Source of the DNA: Enterococcus faecalis
Lineage (GTDB): Bacteria; Bacillota; Bacilli; Lactobacillales; Enterococcaceae
Length of the DNA stretch: 64,000 nt
Direction: 5' to 3'
Assembly: GCF_029024925.1 (NCBI RefSeq)
Contig: NZ_CP118962.1
Coordinates: forward strand, 1,582,001-1,646,000
Part shown: piece after piece, positions 9,464-19,922 of the stretch
How positions within the stretch are numbered: the first letter of the stretch is position 1
Layout of the letters: the number at the start of each line of letters is the position of its first letter
The notes under the pieces: model-generated
Seen by the model: the letters and a program-made list of their open reading frames with translations, nothing else
What the model was told of the DNA's origin: nothing
Databases searched by the model: none
Translations under genes and position numbers: made by a program

Positions 9464-11244
9464 TGTAATCCCTCTTTCATTTCTTTATATAGTGGTTCTT
9501 TTACTAACTGAATTTCTGGTCGGTACGTTCCTTCCGTTTCAAAAATGACGATCTCATTTTGCCCTTCTTTTAATAATCCTTTGGGAATATATAAGGAAAG
9601 CGTCGGACCAACATTCCAGAAACGACCAAGATTGGTTTGGTTAACAAAAACAATTCCTTTGCCGAATTTAGAAACATCAATAAATGTATCTTTCACTTCT
9701 GCTAACTCCATATGATACTGGTAAAAGCTTGGTTGATCAGGTTGCCATTCTCTTGAATAGTCTACCTGTTCACAGCTTGTCATAGGTAAACAATATTGTT
9801 GCCATTGCGTCATAAAATGTAAATCTGCCATGACACCCGTTCGAATCCCTTTTTTCTGAGTATCTGCGAATAGTTTATGCCCGTAATTGACACGACCCAT
9901 ATTTTCTATTAAAACATCGATTTGATTATTCTCTTGCGGAAGTGTAACGTAAATATCTTCGCCAATTTCCGTTTGATATTGCGTTGCTTGATGTACCTGA
10001 TTGACAAATAATTGCAGACGATCACGACCGTCAATCACTCTTAGCTTTTCTTCTGCAGCATCTTTTTCAATGCTTGTTCGGTAAAGAAGATAGCCTGTAT
10101 TTTGTCCTAATTGTTCCATGGTTTGCGGATAAACGCTGACCACTGGCTGACTAATCGTTTCTAAGGTCGCAAACAAACTCACTTTGTTGGTTAAAGGAAT
10201 TGCTGTTTGCGCAAAAGAATCTTTTACTAATGGTTCAGCTTGTGGTAACGCAGGGTACTCTTCGTGAAGCATTTTTTGTAACGCGAAATACTTTTCGGTT
10301 GGGTTCCCTTGTTCATCAAGTGGCGCATCATAATCATAGGAAGTGATTTGTGGTAAATCAATGGTTCCTCGTGCGGAGCAGCCATTCATAAACCCAAAAT
10401 TGGTGCCGCCATGAAACATATATAAGTTGATACTGCCTAATGCTAATGCTTCTCTAACTGATTCAGCCAATTCTTGCGGATCTCGTTTAATAATTGGCTC
10501 TTTCCAACGATTAAACCAGCCATCCCAAAATTCCATACACATTAACGGCCATTTTTTACCATGTTCTTCAAAAAAGGCTTGCATCATACCGAAATTTTCT
10601 TTGGCTTTTGAGCCAAAATTCCCAGTTACTAAAATATCATCTTCAATCATGCTGCCTGCCCGCAATGTTGCGCGCCATGGCCCGTCAGAAGTAAAAAATG
10701 GTGCTGTCACGCCACGTGCAATCATCAAATCGCGAATCGCCCGTAAATACGCTTTTTCTTCGCCAAATGAACCATATTCGTTTTCGATTTGAATCATTAA
10801 AATATTGCCACCGTTAGCAAGTTGATGCGGAACAATTTTTTCCATTAAAACATCATAATATTCCGCAACATGCTTCAGATAGGTTGGATTATTCGAACGC
10901 ATCCGTCCTGGTTCATTTAATAGCCAGGCTGGAAAACCGCCAAACTCCCATTCTGCACAAATATAAGGAGACGGCCGCACAATCGCATATAGTCCAAGTT
11001 CTTGTGCTAATTTTAAAAAGCGCTCCAAATCTAATATTCCCTCAAAATGAAATGTTCCTTTTTGCGGTTCATGTAAATTCCATGGTACATAGGTCTCAAC
11101 TGTATTGAAGCCTAAAGCTTTCAAGTTATAAAGTGAGTGATGCCAATCTGAGGGATCTACACGAAAATAATGAATAGCGCCTGATAAAATTTTAAATGGT
11201 TGACCATTTAAAAGAAACTCCTCTTTAATTTCAAATCTGTCCAC
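9460..11244 (-). CDS. GH35 beta-galactosidase (BgaC-like)
   Basis: A 594-residue GH35 enzyme without a signal peptide, so cytoplasmic. GH35 enzymes of this size in streptococci cleave beta-1,3-linked galactose, which fits galacto-N-biose released by the neighbouring GH101. The acid/base Glu is in QIENEYGSFG and the nucleophile Glu in CMEFWDGWFNRW. The N-terminal half is the TIM barrel (SGAIHYFRV at its start) and the C-terminal half holds beta-sandwich jelly rolls. The start is GTG 11242-11244 with AAGGGTGG just before it; an in-frame TTG ten codons upstream lies within a cre site and is unlikely. It overlaps the EIIB gene by four bases. A paralog sits at 34,134-35,969 in the mobile element. 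Confidence 0.88.
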   Translation of the reverse strand: MDRFEIKEEFLLNGQPFKILSGAIHYFRVDPSDWHHSLYNLKALGFNTVETYVPWNLHEPQKGTFHFEGILDLERFLKLAQELGLYAIVRPSPYICAEWEFGGFPAWLLNEPGRMRSNNPTYLKHVAEYYDVLMEKIVPHQLANGGNILMIQIENEYGSFGEEKAYLRAIRDLMIARGVTAPFFTSDGPWRATLRAGSMIEDDILVTGNFGSKAKENFGMMQAFFEEHGKKWPLMCMEFWDGWFNRWKEPIIKRDPQELAESVREALALGSINLYMFHGGTNFGFMNGCSARGTIDLPQITSYDYDAPLDEQGNPTEKYFALQKMLHEEYPALPQAEPLVKDSFAQTAIPLTNKVSLFATLETISQPVVSVYPQTMEQLGQNTGYLLYRTSIEKDAAEEKLRVIDGRDRLQLFVNQVHQATQYQTEIGEDIYVTLPQENNQIDVLIENMGRVNYGHKLFADTQKKGIRTGVMADLHFMTQWQQYCLPMTSCEQVDYSREWQPDQPSFYQYHMELAEVKDTFIDVSKFGKGIVFVNQTNLGRFWNVGPTLSLYIPKGLLKEGQNEIVIFETEGTYRPEIQLVKEPLYKEMKEGLQ

Positions 11245-11259
11245 ATTGCCACCCTTTCT

Positions 11260-11274
11260 AGTAAACGCTTTCAA
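11260..11274 (-). promoter_or_regulatory. cre (CcpA) site before the GH35-PTS genes
   Basis: On the minus strand TTGAAAGCGTTTACT matches the cre consensus WTGNAANCGNWNNCW at every fixed position. It lies in the only sizeable gap inside the operon, 16 bases before the GH35 start, which suggests a separate catabolite-repressed promoter or a CcpA roadblock here. Confidence 0.75.
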
Positions 11275-11284
11275 TTACTGGATA

Positions 11285-12263
<979 letters not shown>

Positions 12264-13259
12264 TTACCCTTCGTTTACTTGAACTTTCGCATGCCAAGAG
12301 CTGGCGGTTGCTGCGATGACTTCATTTAAACTTTCAATGTTTTCTCGGCCTTCTGTTTTTAACCAATCACAAGCCGCAGTTTCTCCTGCTTCAACGAAAG
12401 GTTTCACGCCATTTTTCCACGTAGCTCGGCCACATAAAACACCATTAAATGTTGAACCAGCTTCTTTAGCGAAACGTAGTGTTTCTTGGAATAGCTCTGT
12501 TGAGACACCGGCACTTAAAAAGATGAATGGTAAATCAGTGGCTTGACTTTGTTCTAAGAAATAATTCGCCGCTTCCTCTTTTGTATACGCTGTTTCAGCC
12601 GGCGCAAAACCTTCTACAAAATTCATATTAACTGGAACTTCCACTTTCAATACATCTACTTTATATTGGGGTTTAGAAAATTCTTTCATCATTTCATTCA
12701 CTTTATGCGGTTTAACTTTTGCATATTCTAAAGAAGTCGCATCTGCTATTTGTGCATCATAAGAAACTAATTCTAAGTAAAATGGTAGGTCTTCTTCTGC
12801 ACATTCACTTCCTAAGCGTTCAATGAATACATGTTTTTGATGATTGATTTCTGAATCCTCATCCACATCATAGTATAGTAAAAATTTAATCGCATCTGCG
12901 CCTTCTTCTTTCAAGCGTAAAACAGACCAATCTGCTAGTAAATCAGGCAATCGTCCCGGAGTTGTTGCATCATAGCCCGTTTTTTCATAAGCGAGTAACA
13001 ATCCAGCCTCGGTATCGCGTGCTTTTGCAGCAGGCAATCCATATTCTGGATCCAATAAAATGGCGGACGCATAAGGTGTCAATTCTTTCGAGACTAATTC
13101 TTTAAACGTTTCAATTTGTGCATCAGTTGGCTCTACATCTAGCGCTTTGATCATTTTTTTCAAGGCACCTCGTTGATCAATGGCTAATGCGCTAATGATT
13201 CCTTCTTGGGTTGACAAACGATCCATTGCCGCTTTTTTTCCAGCTGTTAACGTAAGCAT
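12264..13259 (-). CDS. lacD: Tagatose-1,6-bisphosphate aldolase (LacD)
   Basis: The 331-residue class I aldolase splits tagatose-1,6-bisphosphate into dihydroxyacetone phosphate and glyceraldehyde-3-phosphate. The family motifs [15 protein letters not shown] near the N-terminus, [10 protein letters not shown] (Schiff-base Lys region is later, in VLKVEVPVN) and the phosphate-binding [10 protein letters not shown] near residue 290 are present. The start is ATG 13257-13259 with a strong GAGGAGG four bases before; a twelve-codon upstream extension lacks a ribosome-binding site. It lies between agaS and lacC and completes the tagatose branch that AgaS feeds. Confidence 0.92.
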   Translation of the reverse strand: MLTLTAGKKAAMDRLSTQEGIISALAIDQRGALKKMIKALDVEPTDAQIETFKELVSKELTPYASAILLDPEYGLPAAKARDTEAGLLLAYEKTGYDATTPGRLPDLLADWSVLRLKEEGADAIKFLLYYDVDEDSEINHQKHVFIERLGSECAEEDLPFYLELVSYDAQIADATSLEYAKVKPHKVNEMMKEFSKPQYKVDVLKVEVPVNMNFVEGFAPAETAYTKEEAANYFLEQSQATDLPFIFLSAGVSTELFQETLRFAKEAGSTFNGVLCGRATWKNGVKPFVEAGETAACDWLKTEGRENIESLNEVIAATASSWHAKVQVNEG

Positions 13260-13281
13260 AGTTCCTCCTCCAAATGTTGTA

Positions 13282-14454
13282 TTATTTATAGTCATAAATC
13301 GTTACGCCTTTAACCACACGATTCACTGTACCTGTCGGTGAAGGGGTATCCGGTTTATTTCCAACTTTAATAGATGTTAAAAGTGCGACTGTTTGGGCTA
13401 CCATGATATCTGCTAATGCTAAATAGCCATCAGGTAATAGAGCAGTTTCTGCGGAATATTCAATAGTTGAACCTGAGAAATTACGTTTGCCAGGTTGAGC
13501 AATCGCAAAAACACCCGCCGCAATTTCGTCACCGTGAACTTCTTCTAAGATATCCAAGTCATAATCTCTTGTGTATGGTGTATTATTAACAAAACCAAAC
13601 ATTATTGTTTTTTCATTAATAAATGATTTTGGTCCATGACGGAAGCCCATAGAAGAGTCAAAAATTGTGGCAACTTTGCCGGCTGTTAGTTCTAAGATTT
13701 TTAATTGCGCTTCTCTTGTCAAACCAGCTAAACTTCCAGAACCAACATAAACAATTCGTTCAAAATCAAGGTTAACAATTTCATTTAATTCTTCTTCACG
13801 GGATAGCACTTCTTCACCTAATTTAATTAGAGCGGTTACATAATCTTGTTTTTGCTCAAAGGCTGTTTGATCAAAGAGTAGTAATGTACCCAAGGTCATG
13901 CAAGAAAAGCTACCAGTCATCGCAAAACCACCATCATTGGAACGTGTTGGCATTAAGAATAAAAAGCTGTTTTCTTCTTTTTGGCTTATTTGTGCCAGTT
14001 GTCCTTCTTCAGCACAAGTAATCGCTAAATGATGAATTGTTTCAACCACTTGATTAGCTACTTCAACTGCCGCTAAACTTTCAGGACTATTTCCACTTCT
14101 TGCAAACGAAACTAACAATGTTGGTTCGTCTTTAATCAGATAATCTTCTGGTTTGGCCACAATATCCGTTGTCCCAATACTTTCGAATGAAAAGGCTTGT
14201 GTGTCACCGTGTGCTCGGAGATAAGGTACAACCGTATCACCGACATATTGCGAAGTCCCTGCTCCTGTAAAAATTACTCTTGTGCGTTTTCCTTGCGCTT
14301 TGGCTTGGACTTCTTTTAAAAAGTTTTCCAAAGCTGTTTGATTTTCATGATAAAGTGTCACGGTTTCTTGCCAAAGCTCAGGTTGCTGACGAATTTCACG
14401 TGTCGTGATTTCCGCTCCTAGTTGTTCTAGTTCTTCTTTTTCTGCTGTAAACAT
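13282..14454 (-). CDS. agaS: Galactosamine-6-phosphate deaminase/isomerase (AgaS)
   Basis: A 390-residue protein with two SIS (sugar isomerase) domains: [15 protein letters not shown] with the [11 protein letters not shown] serine loop in the first, and [24 protein letters not shown] with GFRHGPKSF in the second. AgaS converts galactosamine-6-phosphate to tagatose-6-phosphate plus ammonia, linking imported GalNAc or galactosamine to LacC and LacD. ATG 14452-14454 follows AGGAGAG. It lies 11 bases after gntR and 22 before lacD, all in one transcript. A gene for GalNAc-6-phosphate deacetylase is not seen in this cluster and must be supplied elsewhere, for example by a nagA-like gene. Confidence 0.88.
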   Translation of the reverse strand: MFTAEKEELEQLGAEITTREIRQQPELWQETVTLYHENQTALENFLKEVQAKAQGKRTRVIFTGAGTSQYVGDTVVPYLRAHGDTQAFSFESIGTTDIVAKPEDYLIKDEPTLLVSFARSGNSPESLAAVEVANQVVETIHHLAITCAEEGQLAQISQKEENSFLFLMPTRSNDGGFAMTGSFSCMTLGTLLLFDQTAFEQKQDYVTALIKLGEEVLSREEELNEIVNLDFERIVYVGSGSLAGLTREAQLKILELTAGKVATIFDSSMGFRHGPKSFINEKTIMFGFVNNTPYTRDYDLDILEEVHGDEIAAGVFAIAQPGKRNFSGSTIEYSAETALLPDGYLALADIMVAQTVALLTSIKVGNKPDTPSPTGTVNRVVKGVTIYDYK

Positions 14455-14465
14455 ACTTAACTCTC

Positions 14466-15197
14466 CTAACTATTCCGAATATGGCGTATCTGATAATGAA
14501 ATTGATCTGCTCGCGCCACACTCAACGTAAATTCAATAATTTCATTTTTCATGTTATATGTCTGGCGTGCTAAATGAAGGACTGGCGCTCCTTCTGGAAT
14601 CATCAATAATTTGGCATCTTCTTTTGAAGCAATGCTAGCGTATAATTCTTCATCAGCTAAACGAACGGTTTGCTTAAAATCTTCCGAAAATAGATCATAT
14701 AATGGTTTGCTACGTAGTAATTGATCCGTGAGTGATAAGAAAAATTTCACAGGCAAGTATGTGTCTTCAACCATTAATGGCTCGTTATCAGCAATCCGCA
14801 ACCGACTTAATTTAAAAACTGCCTCTCCTAACGAAAGATTCAAATGCTGACAAATAAATTTATCCGCTTCCAATTTTTCGAAGGATAATATACGGGTATG
14901 TGGTTTTCGACCCAGCCCTTTCATTTGTTCTGTAAAACTATATGCGCCAGCTAAATCAGCGGCCTCTTTTTTTATATCTGAAACAAATGTTCCTTTGCCA
15001 TGACGACGATAGATGGAACCTCTATTTTCTAGTTCTTGTAGCGCTAACCGGACCGTCGTCCGACTCACTCCATATTGTGCAGTCAATTCACGTTCAGAGG
15101 GCAACTTGTCATGAGGAATCATGCATGTTTCGATTCGTTCCTGCAGCAAATCAACAAGTTGATGATACAAAGCTTTGTTTTTAAAGGCATTTTCCAT
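14466..15197 (-). CDS. GntR/HutC-type regulator of the O-glycan operon
   Basis: The 243-residue product has an N-terminal winged helix-turn-helix (residues about 10-75, with LPSERELTAQYGVSRTTVRLAL) and a C-terminal UTRA ligand-binding domain (about 95-235). Regulators of this type in galacto-N-biose or GalNAc operons are repressors released by a sugar phosphate. It is first in the operon, and two palindromes lie just upstream over its promoter, so it probably controls itself together with the genes below it. ATG 15195-15197 has AAAGGAGAAAG upstream. The ligand is inferred only from the genes it precedes. Confidence 0.85.
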   Translation of the reverse strand: MENAFKNKALYHQLVDLLQERIETCMIPHDKLPSERELTAQYGVSRTTVRLALQELENRGSIYRRHGKGTFVSDIKKEAADLAGAYSFTEQMKGLGRKPHTRILSFEKLEADKFICQHLNLSLGEAVFKLSRLRIADNEPLMVEDTYLPVKFFLSLTDQLLRSKPLYDLFSEDFKQTVRLADEELYASIASKEDAKLLMIPEGAPVLHLARQTYNMKNEIIEFTLSVARADQFHYQIRHIRNS

Positions 15198-15218
15198 AAC
15201 TTTCTCCTTTACCCTAAC

Positions 15219-15267
15219 TGGTTATAACCACAAACCAATAGTACGGTGGTTTTTTTTATTTTGTCAA
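15219..15267 (-). promoter_or_regulatory. gntR promoter with overlapping palindromic operators
   Basis: On the minus strand TTGACA (15,262-15,267) and TACTAT lie 18 bases apart and form a plausible sigma-A promoter. AAACCANNNNNNNNNTGGTTT (15,232-15,252) overlaps the -10 box, and the perfect palindrome TGGTTATAACCA (15,219-15,230) lies at or just after the start site. Both contain TGGT/ACCA half sites of the kind bound by GntR/HutC dimers, so autoregulation is likely. Confidence 0.7.
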
Positions 15268-15311
15268 TAAAAAGTATTAATAAATATCTTCATACCGCTA
15301 TAACCTTGAAA

Positions 15312-15325
15312 TGATAACGTTTATA
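15312..15325 (-). promoter_or_regulatory. Candidate cre site upstream of gntR
   Basis: On the minus strand TATAAACGTTATCA differs from the cre form TGTAANCGNTNNCA at one position. It lies about 45 bases upstream of the gntR -35 box, a usual position for CcpA control of a whole operon. Confidence 0.5.
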
Positions 15326-15438
15326 TTTTTTTATTTTTCTTTATTGTAATATTTTTTTCCTAAAGAAATCATTTTTTTATAAAAAACCACCCTTAAATAT
15401 GATACCAGTTGATGGCTTTATTTTAAATAGACAAAAAA

Positions 15439-15515
15439 GAGTATGAGACAAAAATCACTTTAGATTTTTGTCTCATACTCAAAATCTGAAAAACAGTTCG
15501 ATCCCGACTTCTTCG
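15439..15515. repeat. Dispersed hairpin repeat, copy 2 (short form)
   Basis: A perfect 18-bp stem (15,439-15,456 with 15,463-15,480) around the loop ACTTTA, followed by a short CTGAAAAACAG...CCCGAC tail. It lies after the stop codon of the second GT8 gene and probably ends that transcript. Its outer stem bases differ from the other two copies but still pair. Confidence 0.8.
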
Positions 15516-15582
15516 TTTCTATTGTTTGGTTTTGGCAACAACTAACAAGTAACTGATTTTACGAAATCCATGAAAATATTCA

Positions 15583-16485
15583 TTATTGAGCATATTCAAT
15601 CCTTCTGCTAATTTTCGTATAAGATAAATATTGATTGAATGTGTTGACACAACGAAAGGCCGTCCTATTCGCATATTGATCATAATAACGCTTGGTATAC
15701 CACTGAAATTCTTTCGTCCAAGGTTTGACATGACCAGTAAAGTGGATAATGGATGGTGCTCTTCTCGTTTCTTCATATTGTTTTTCTCCATAAATAGTTG
15801 GATGTTTTTTCGCTTTTGACAGAATATAACCTTGGGCGTTCCACTTAGGATGCAACAGGGTCCAACGGTCGTGTAAAACCGCATTCAATGCATCTTGATC
15901 ATGGAAACGTAATTTATCTGGATTTTCTTCAATAAATCTTAAGACTTTAGTGGTTACATCTAAATTCAACCATTTTTTAACATCGATTAGCAACAAGCCT
16001 GAGTTAAAATAACACATAGATTCTGCAGGAATCGCCATTTTTTCCAAACGTTGATGGAACCCTGCATCTTCCACAGCGGCGATGATATTTTCACCTAAAT
16101 CAACTGTCCATAATTTTGCGACATCGTCTAAGGCAATCATGTCACAATCCATATACAACAGCCGTTCGATCTGGCTTCCTCTAAACAGCTCTGGAATAGC
16201 AATCCTGTAGTAAGCTGTTTTGGGAATTCGTTCACTGGTTACAACATTTTTGAAAAAATGGGGGTTGATTTTTAAAAATGTTAACTCTGCATTGATTTGG
16301 GTATGTTTAATCGTAAAATACAGTAGTTGCTTGCTTTCAAAATTGATATTGTCATCAATCACATAAAAATGAACAGCTGCCGCTGAAGGACTATTTTCTA
16401 AAATTGAAACAAACATAGCAGCAAGATGTGGCACAAAGTTGGTATTGCAACAGGAGACAATCGCTAATTCTTTTCTATTTTCCAT
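15583..16485 (-). CDS. Family 8 glycosyltransferase (GspA-like), downstream paralog
   Basis: A 300-residue GT8 family protein (retaining, UDP-hexose-dependent fold). The metal-binding DxD is in LLYMDCDMIAL near residue 105, and the family motifs YFNSGLLLIDVKKW, FHDQDALNAVL and IIHFTGHVKPW follow in order. No signal peptide or membrane helix is seen, so it should act in the cytoplasm, perhaps on a lipid-linked or protein acceptor. ATG 16,483-16,485 has GTAGGTG six bases before; a GTG three codons earlier is less likely. It overlaps the end of the upstream paralog by 11 bases, so the two are cotranslated. Donor and acceptor are unknown. Confidence 0.82.
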   Translation of the reverse strand: MENRKELAIVSCCNTNFVPHLAAMFVSILENSPSAAAVHFYVIDDNINFESKQLLYFTIKHTQINAELTFLKINPHFFKNVVTSERIPKTAYYRIAIPELFRGSQIERLLYMDCDMIALDDVAKLWTVDLGENIIAAVEDAGFHQRLEKMAIPAESMCYFNSGLLLIDVKKWLNLDVTTKVLRFIEENPDKLRFHDQDALNAVLHDRWTLLHPKWNAQGYILSKAKKHPTIYGEKQYEETRRAPSIIHFTGHVKPWTKEFQWYTKRYYDQYANRTAFRCVNTFNQYLSYTKISRRIEYAQ

Positions 16486-17320
16486 TTCTTGCACCTACTT
16501 TCTTTAACTTGTTTAGATAAAGAGCTGAATAAGGATGATTTTCTAACGTATTCCAAGGTTTATCGTGTCCAGTAAAATGAATAATCGCTGGCTCTTGATT
16601 TCCCGCTGTATATAATTTTTGATAGGCTTCATTAGGCGCTTCATGACGATTAAAAACTAAAGACGTCTGCATATTCCATCTTGGTTCTAGAGCTAGCCAA
16701 TCTTCATAAAGAACAGCGTTTAAAGCATCTTGATCATGATAAACTATGCGGTCCCCATTTTCTTCTAGATACTGAATTGTTTTTTGCGTGATTGCTTTCT
16801 CGTTCCATCGGTCAATATCAATAATCATAACTCCTGAATTAAAATAATAATCGGAGGAATGGATGCCCAAACGTTTCAAGGCATATGCTTGACCAGGATC
16901 AATAACCGCGCCAATCGTTTGGTTCACTAATGGCGTATCATACAACTGGACAATATCATCTAAAACCAGCGTATCTGCATCTAAATAAAGAACCTTTTTA
17001 TAGCTATATTTTTGTAAAAGTGACGGTAAAGAAATGCGTAAGTATGCGGTCGTTGTAATATGATCACTCACTAAAAAATTTTGATAGACTTCTTTGTCTG
17101 CTGTTAGAAATTCAACAGTCGCATTTTGTGAGTTACTACTAACCGTTTCTTGGAGTGCTTTTTTGCTAGATAGCGACAGCCCATCATCAATCACATAAAA
17201 ATGAACAGATCTCTCCGAATGACAATTTTCTAAAACAGTTGTCATCATTACATTCAAATAAGGAGCATAATTTTCGTCTGAAGCTGTCACAATTGGCACA
17301 ATCTTCTGATTTTTTCTCAT
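16475..17320 (-). CDS. Family 8 glycosyltransferase (GspA-like), upstream paralog
   Basis: A 281-residue GT8 enzyme clearly related to its downstream neighbour: both share HFYVIDD, a DxD motif (here VLYLDADTLVLDD), YYFNSGVMIIDIDRW, YHDQDALNAVL and IIHFTGHDKPW. It is likely cytoplasmic and metal-dependent. The start is ATG 17,318-17,320 with GAGGAGA nine bases upstream; a GTG three codons earlier would abut the ribosome-binding site. The tandem pair probably arose by duplication and may add successive sugars to one acceptor. The 300 bases upstream are very AT-rich and hold the likely promoter, with no other gene visible. Confidence 0.82.
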   Translation of the reverse strand: MRKNQKIVPIVTASDENYAPYLNVMMTTVLENCHSERSVHFYVIDDGLSLSSKKALQETVSSNSQNATVEFLTADKEVYQNFLVSDHITTTAYLRISLPSLLQKYSYKKVLYLDADTLVLDDIVQLYDTPLVNQTIGAVIDPGQAYALKRLGIHSSDYYFNSGVMIIDIDRWNEKAITQKTIQYLEENGDRIVYHDQDALNAVLYEDWLALEPRWNMQTSLVFNRHEAPNEAYQKLYTAGNQEPAIIHFTGHDKPWNTLENHPYSALYLNKLKKVGARNGK

Positions 17321-17660
17321 CAAAACCACTCTCCTCTTTTATTTTTATAGCTAAGTTCCTATTCAGAATAGGCCCTGAAAAAATTATCTGCAAATCATAT
17401 GCTCATTATTTTATAATATAATTATAATAAAAATATATTTTATGGCTATAAAATAATTTTGTTTTCCGTTAACAACTATTAAAAAAACAACATTTCTCTT
17501 ACTTTATCCTCAAAAATACTATTTATTTAATACTTGTTTTACTAATTTTTTTATCTAAAAATTCGCCTGTTGTATTTTCTGTTGATGGTAATTTTAAAAT
17601 GTACAGCGAAACTTAATATAAATTCTAAACTGACTTCTTACTCAATAAAAGAGCGAAAAA

Positions 17661-17775
17661 GCCTGGGACAAAAATCACTTTGGATTTTTGTTCCAGGCTC
17701 AAAACCTGATAAATGGTGGAAACAGAACCAATTGCTTCGAAAATAAACGACTCTGTTCTGACCTCTTTCACTTCA
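17661..17775. repeat. Dispersed hairpin repeat, copy 3
   Basis: A 16-bp stem (17,661-17,676 with 17,683-17,698) with the same ACTTTG loop as copy 1, followed by CTGATAAA and the outer pair GGAAACAGA / TCTGTTCTGACC about 60 bases apart. It lies 46 bases beyond the stop codon of the LTA-synthase family gene and is its likely terminator. Confidence 0.8.
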
Positions 17776-17820
17776 TATATGATTCTCTTTCCCTTCCAAA
17801 AGTTATCCTTCTTAAATGAT

Positions 17821-19881
17821 CTATGGCGTAGTCGGATAATTTTGGACTGTCGTTTGATTGCCATTTTGACTAAACAAGCTGGTTGATTGTGCATTTTTTT
17901 GTTTTTCTACTTCTAAGACTTTGTTTTTTTCAAAAGCCACATCATAGTTGTAGTCCTTTGGTTGCACTTCTTGGAATCCTTGTGGTTTATAAAAACGTAA
18001 AAGGTTTTCCTGATTTAATTTGTCAGATAAACTTAACGATTTTTTCACCCAATCGTTATCTTTCGTGACTTCTGCTTTTAAATCTGCTGGAACTTGGTCT
18101 AATTTTTTCCCTTGATTATTGTAGATTTCCCCACCTAGATAAGAAAATCGAGGCGTTACAAAATCGCCATTTCTAAAAGGAACCACTTGTTTATATTGAG
18201 GAGATAAAAGGTCCGTGCCAAAATGGATATAATTTTTATCATCGACACCTAAAAGATGGTACAGTGTCGGTAAAACGTCAATTTCCCCACCATATTCGTG
18301 CATGATTTTCCCTTGCGTATAGCCTGGCATGTAAAACATCAAAGGTACTCTTTGCAATTGCGCATTGTCATAGTTTGTCCACGTTTTTGGATCGCGGTTG
18401 AAAGCTTTACATAAGTCCTTGTTGTTCGCATCTGAAATACCGAAGTGGTCACCATAAATAACAAAAATAGAATGATTGTATAAACTTGTTGTTTGCAAGT
18501 AATGGAAAAATTGTTCTAGCGATTGATCCAAATAGTGCGCTGTTCGAACATAATCATCCACAATCGAATTGCCTGTGTTCAATTTAGGAAACGGGAAGTT
18601 TTGGTCATCCGTATAATAAGGGGTATGATTGGTCACAGTTAAAAACTTCGCATAGAATGGCTGCTGTAAATGTTCAAGCTCACTAGCTGATTCACGCAAC
18701 AATTGTTTATCTAAAATACCGTAACCTAGCATTTTGTCATCTTTTGAAAAATATGACCGATCAAAAAAGTATTGATATCCTAAGTTTTTATACACATGGT
18801 CTCGATTCCAAAAACTCCCCACATTTCCATGGAAAACAGCGGTTGTATAGCCTTTTTGTCCTAAAACTGCGGGAGCCGCTTCGAAAGTATTGTCTGATCC
18901 TAATTGTGTAAAAAGAGAGCCTTGCGGTAACCCGAATGTTCCTGTTTCCAACATGTTCTCCGCATCACTCGTTTTTCCTTGCCCTACTTCATGAAAGAAA
19001 TTATCAAAACTGATTGTCGCTTTGTTTTGATAAAGCTGATTTAAAAACGGTGTAACCTCTTGGCCTTGGACTTTCATATTAATCAAAAATTGTTGAAAAC
19101 TTTCTAAATGAATCACAAATACATTTTTTCCTTTGGCAATCCCGGCATACTGTGGATTAAGCGGTAAATTGTTTTGCTTGGTAAATTTCATGATTTCAGG
19201 TAATTCGTTTGAACTAGCTTCTGCTCTTACCTCATTTGACATGGCTGTTTTGACACCATCGATGGCTGTGAATGCATCCAAGCCAAGATATTTTACAATA
19301 TAATTACGGTCAAAAATTCTTTGAAGCAATTGAGGACGATCGGTTTCGCTTAAAAATAAGTTAACCGAAAAGAGCAAGACACTTAAACAACTAATTGAGA
19401 TCGCCAATCTTCTGTTGATAGGTTTGGTCACAAAGACTTGATGATTCCGTCGCTGTTTAAAAGAGTAAAATACCAAAACGAGCAGCACTAAAGTATCTAG
19501 CCAATAAAAGACATCGTGGACCCTCATTAAGGCAAGTAAATCACCAGAAATTCCTTCTGAAACTTTTGAAAAGCCAAAAACAGATTGGATGGTAATAAAG
19601 TCAGTGAATTCACGATAAAAAATAATATTCAAATATAAAATTAATGTATTTAAAACATTTAAAAGAGTTAAGCTAAGCATAAATGTTTTATGCTTTTTAA
19701 AATACAAACTAAAGCCAAATAATAACAGCGTAGTAGCAACTGGATTGAACCATAAAATTTCTCGTTGGAGACTGCCCTTAACGCCCAATGAGAAATCTAG
19801 GTAATACGCCAGAATCGTTTTTGCCCAAAAGAGTAAAACAAAAAATAAAAAGAGTCCTAATCGGTTATTTATTTTTTTCAT
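17821..19881 (-). CDS. Lipoteichoic acid synthase family protein (LtaS-like)
   Basis: A 686-residue membrane sulfatase-fold protein. Five N-terminal membrane helices (about residues 8-28, 45-62, 68-88, 122-140, 160-178) precede an extracellular catalytic domain. That domain carries Glu260 (VIHLES) and the nucleophile Thr304 (GQGKTSDAEN), which cut phosphatidylglycerol and transfer glycerol phosphate. YGDHFGI near residue 470 binds the metal. The enzyme builds or primes polyglycerol-phosphate lipoteichoic acid outside the membrane. Length and layout match LtaS. The ATG lies next to a weak AAGGAAGAC. E. faecalis is known to carry more than one LtaS homolog, and I cannot tell whether this is the main polymerase or a primase. 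Confidence 0.87.
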   Translation of the reverse strand: MKKINNRLGLFLFFVLLFWAKTILAYYLDFSLGVKGSLQREILWFNPVATTLLLFGFSLYFKKHKTFMLSLTLLNVLNTLILYLNIIFYREFTDFITIQSVFGFSKVSEGISGDLLALMRVHDVFYWLDTLVLLVLVFYSFKQRRNHQVFVTKPINRRLAISISCLSVLLFSVNLFLSETDRPQLLQRIFDRNYIVKYLGLDAFTAIDGVKTAMSNEVRAEASSNELPEIMKFTKQNNLPLNPQYAGIAKGKNVFVIHLESFQQFLINMKVQGQEVTPFLNQLYQNKATISFDNFFHEVGQGKTSDAENMLETGTFGLPQGSLFTQLGSDNTFEAAPAVLGQKGYTTAVFHGNVGSFWNRDHVYKNLGYQYFFDRSYFSKDDKMLGYGILDKQLLRESASELEHLQQPFYAKFLTVTNHTPYYTDDQNFPFPKLNTGNSIVDDYVRTAHYLDQSLEQFFHYLQTTSLYNHSIFVIYGDHFGISDANNKDLCKAFNRDPKTWTNYDNAQLQRVPLMFYMPGYTQGKIMHEYGGEIDVLPTLYHLLGVDDKNYIHFGTDLLSPQYKQVVPFRNGDFVTPRFSYLGGEIYNNQGKKLDQVPADLKAEVTKDNDWVKKSLSLSDKLNQENLLRFYKPQGFQEVQPKDYNYDVAFEKNKVLEVEKQKNAQSTSLFSQNGNQTTVQNYPTTP

Positions 19882-19922
19882 CTAAGTTTGTCTTCCTTTC
19901 CCTTCAAAAAAATCTTGATTTG

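Noticed and set aside
15519-15884. 121-codon minus-strand open frame overlapping the second GT8 gene
   Set aside because: It lies in another frame of a well-supported GT8 gene and of the hairpin repeat, with no ribosome-binding site and no family features.
17625-17894. 89-codon open frame over the hairpin repeat and the end of the LTA-synthase gene
   Set aside because: It is formed by the repeat and by antiparallel structure of the LtaS 3' end; no start signal.
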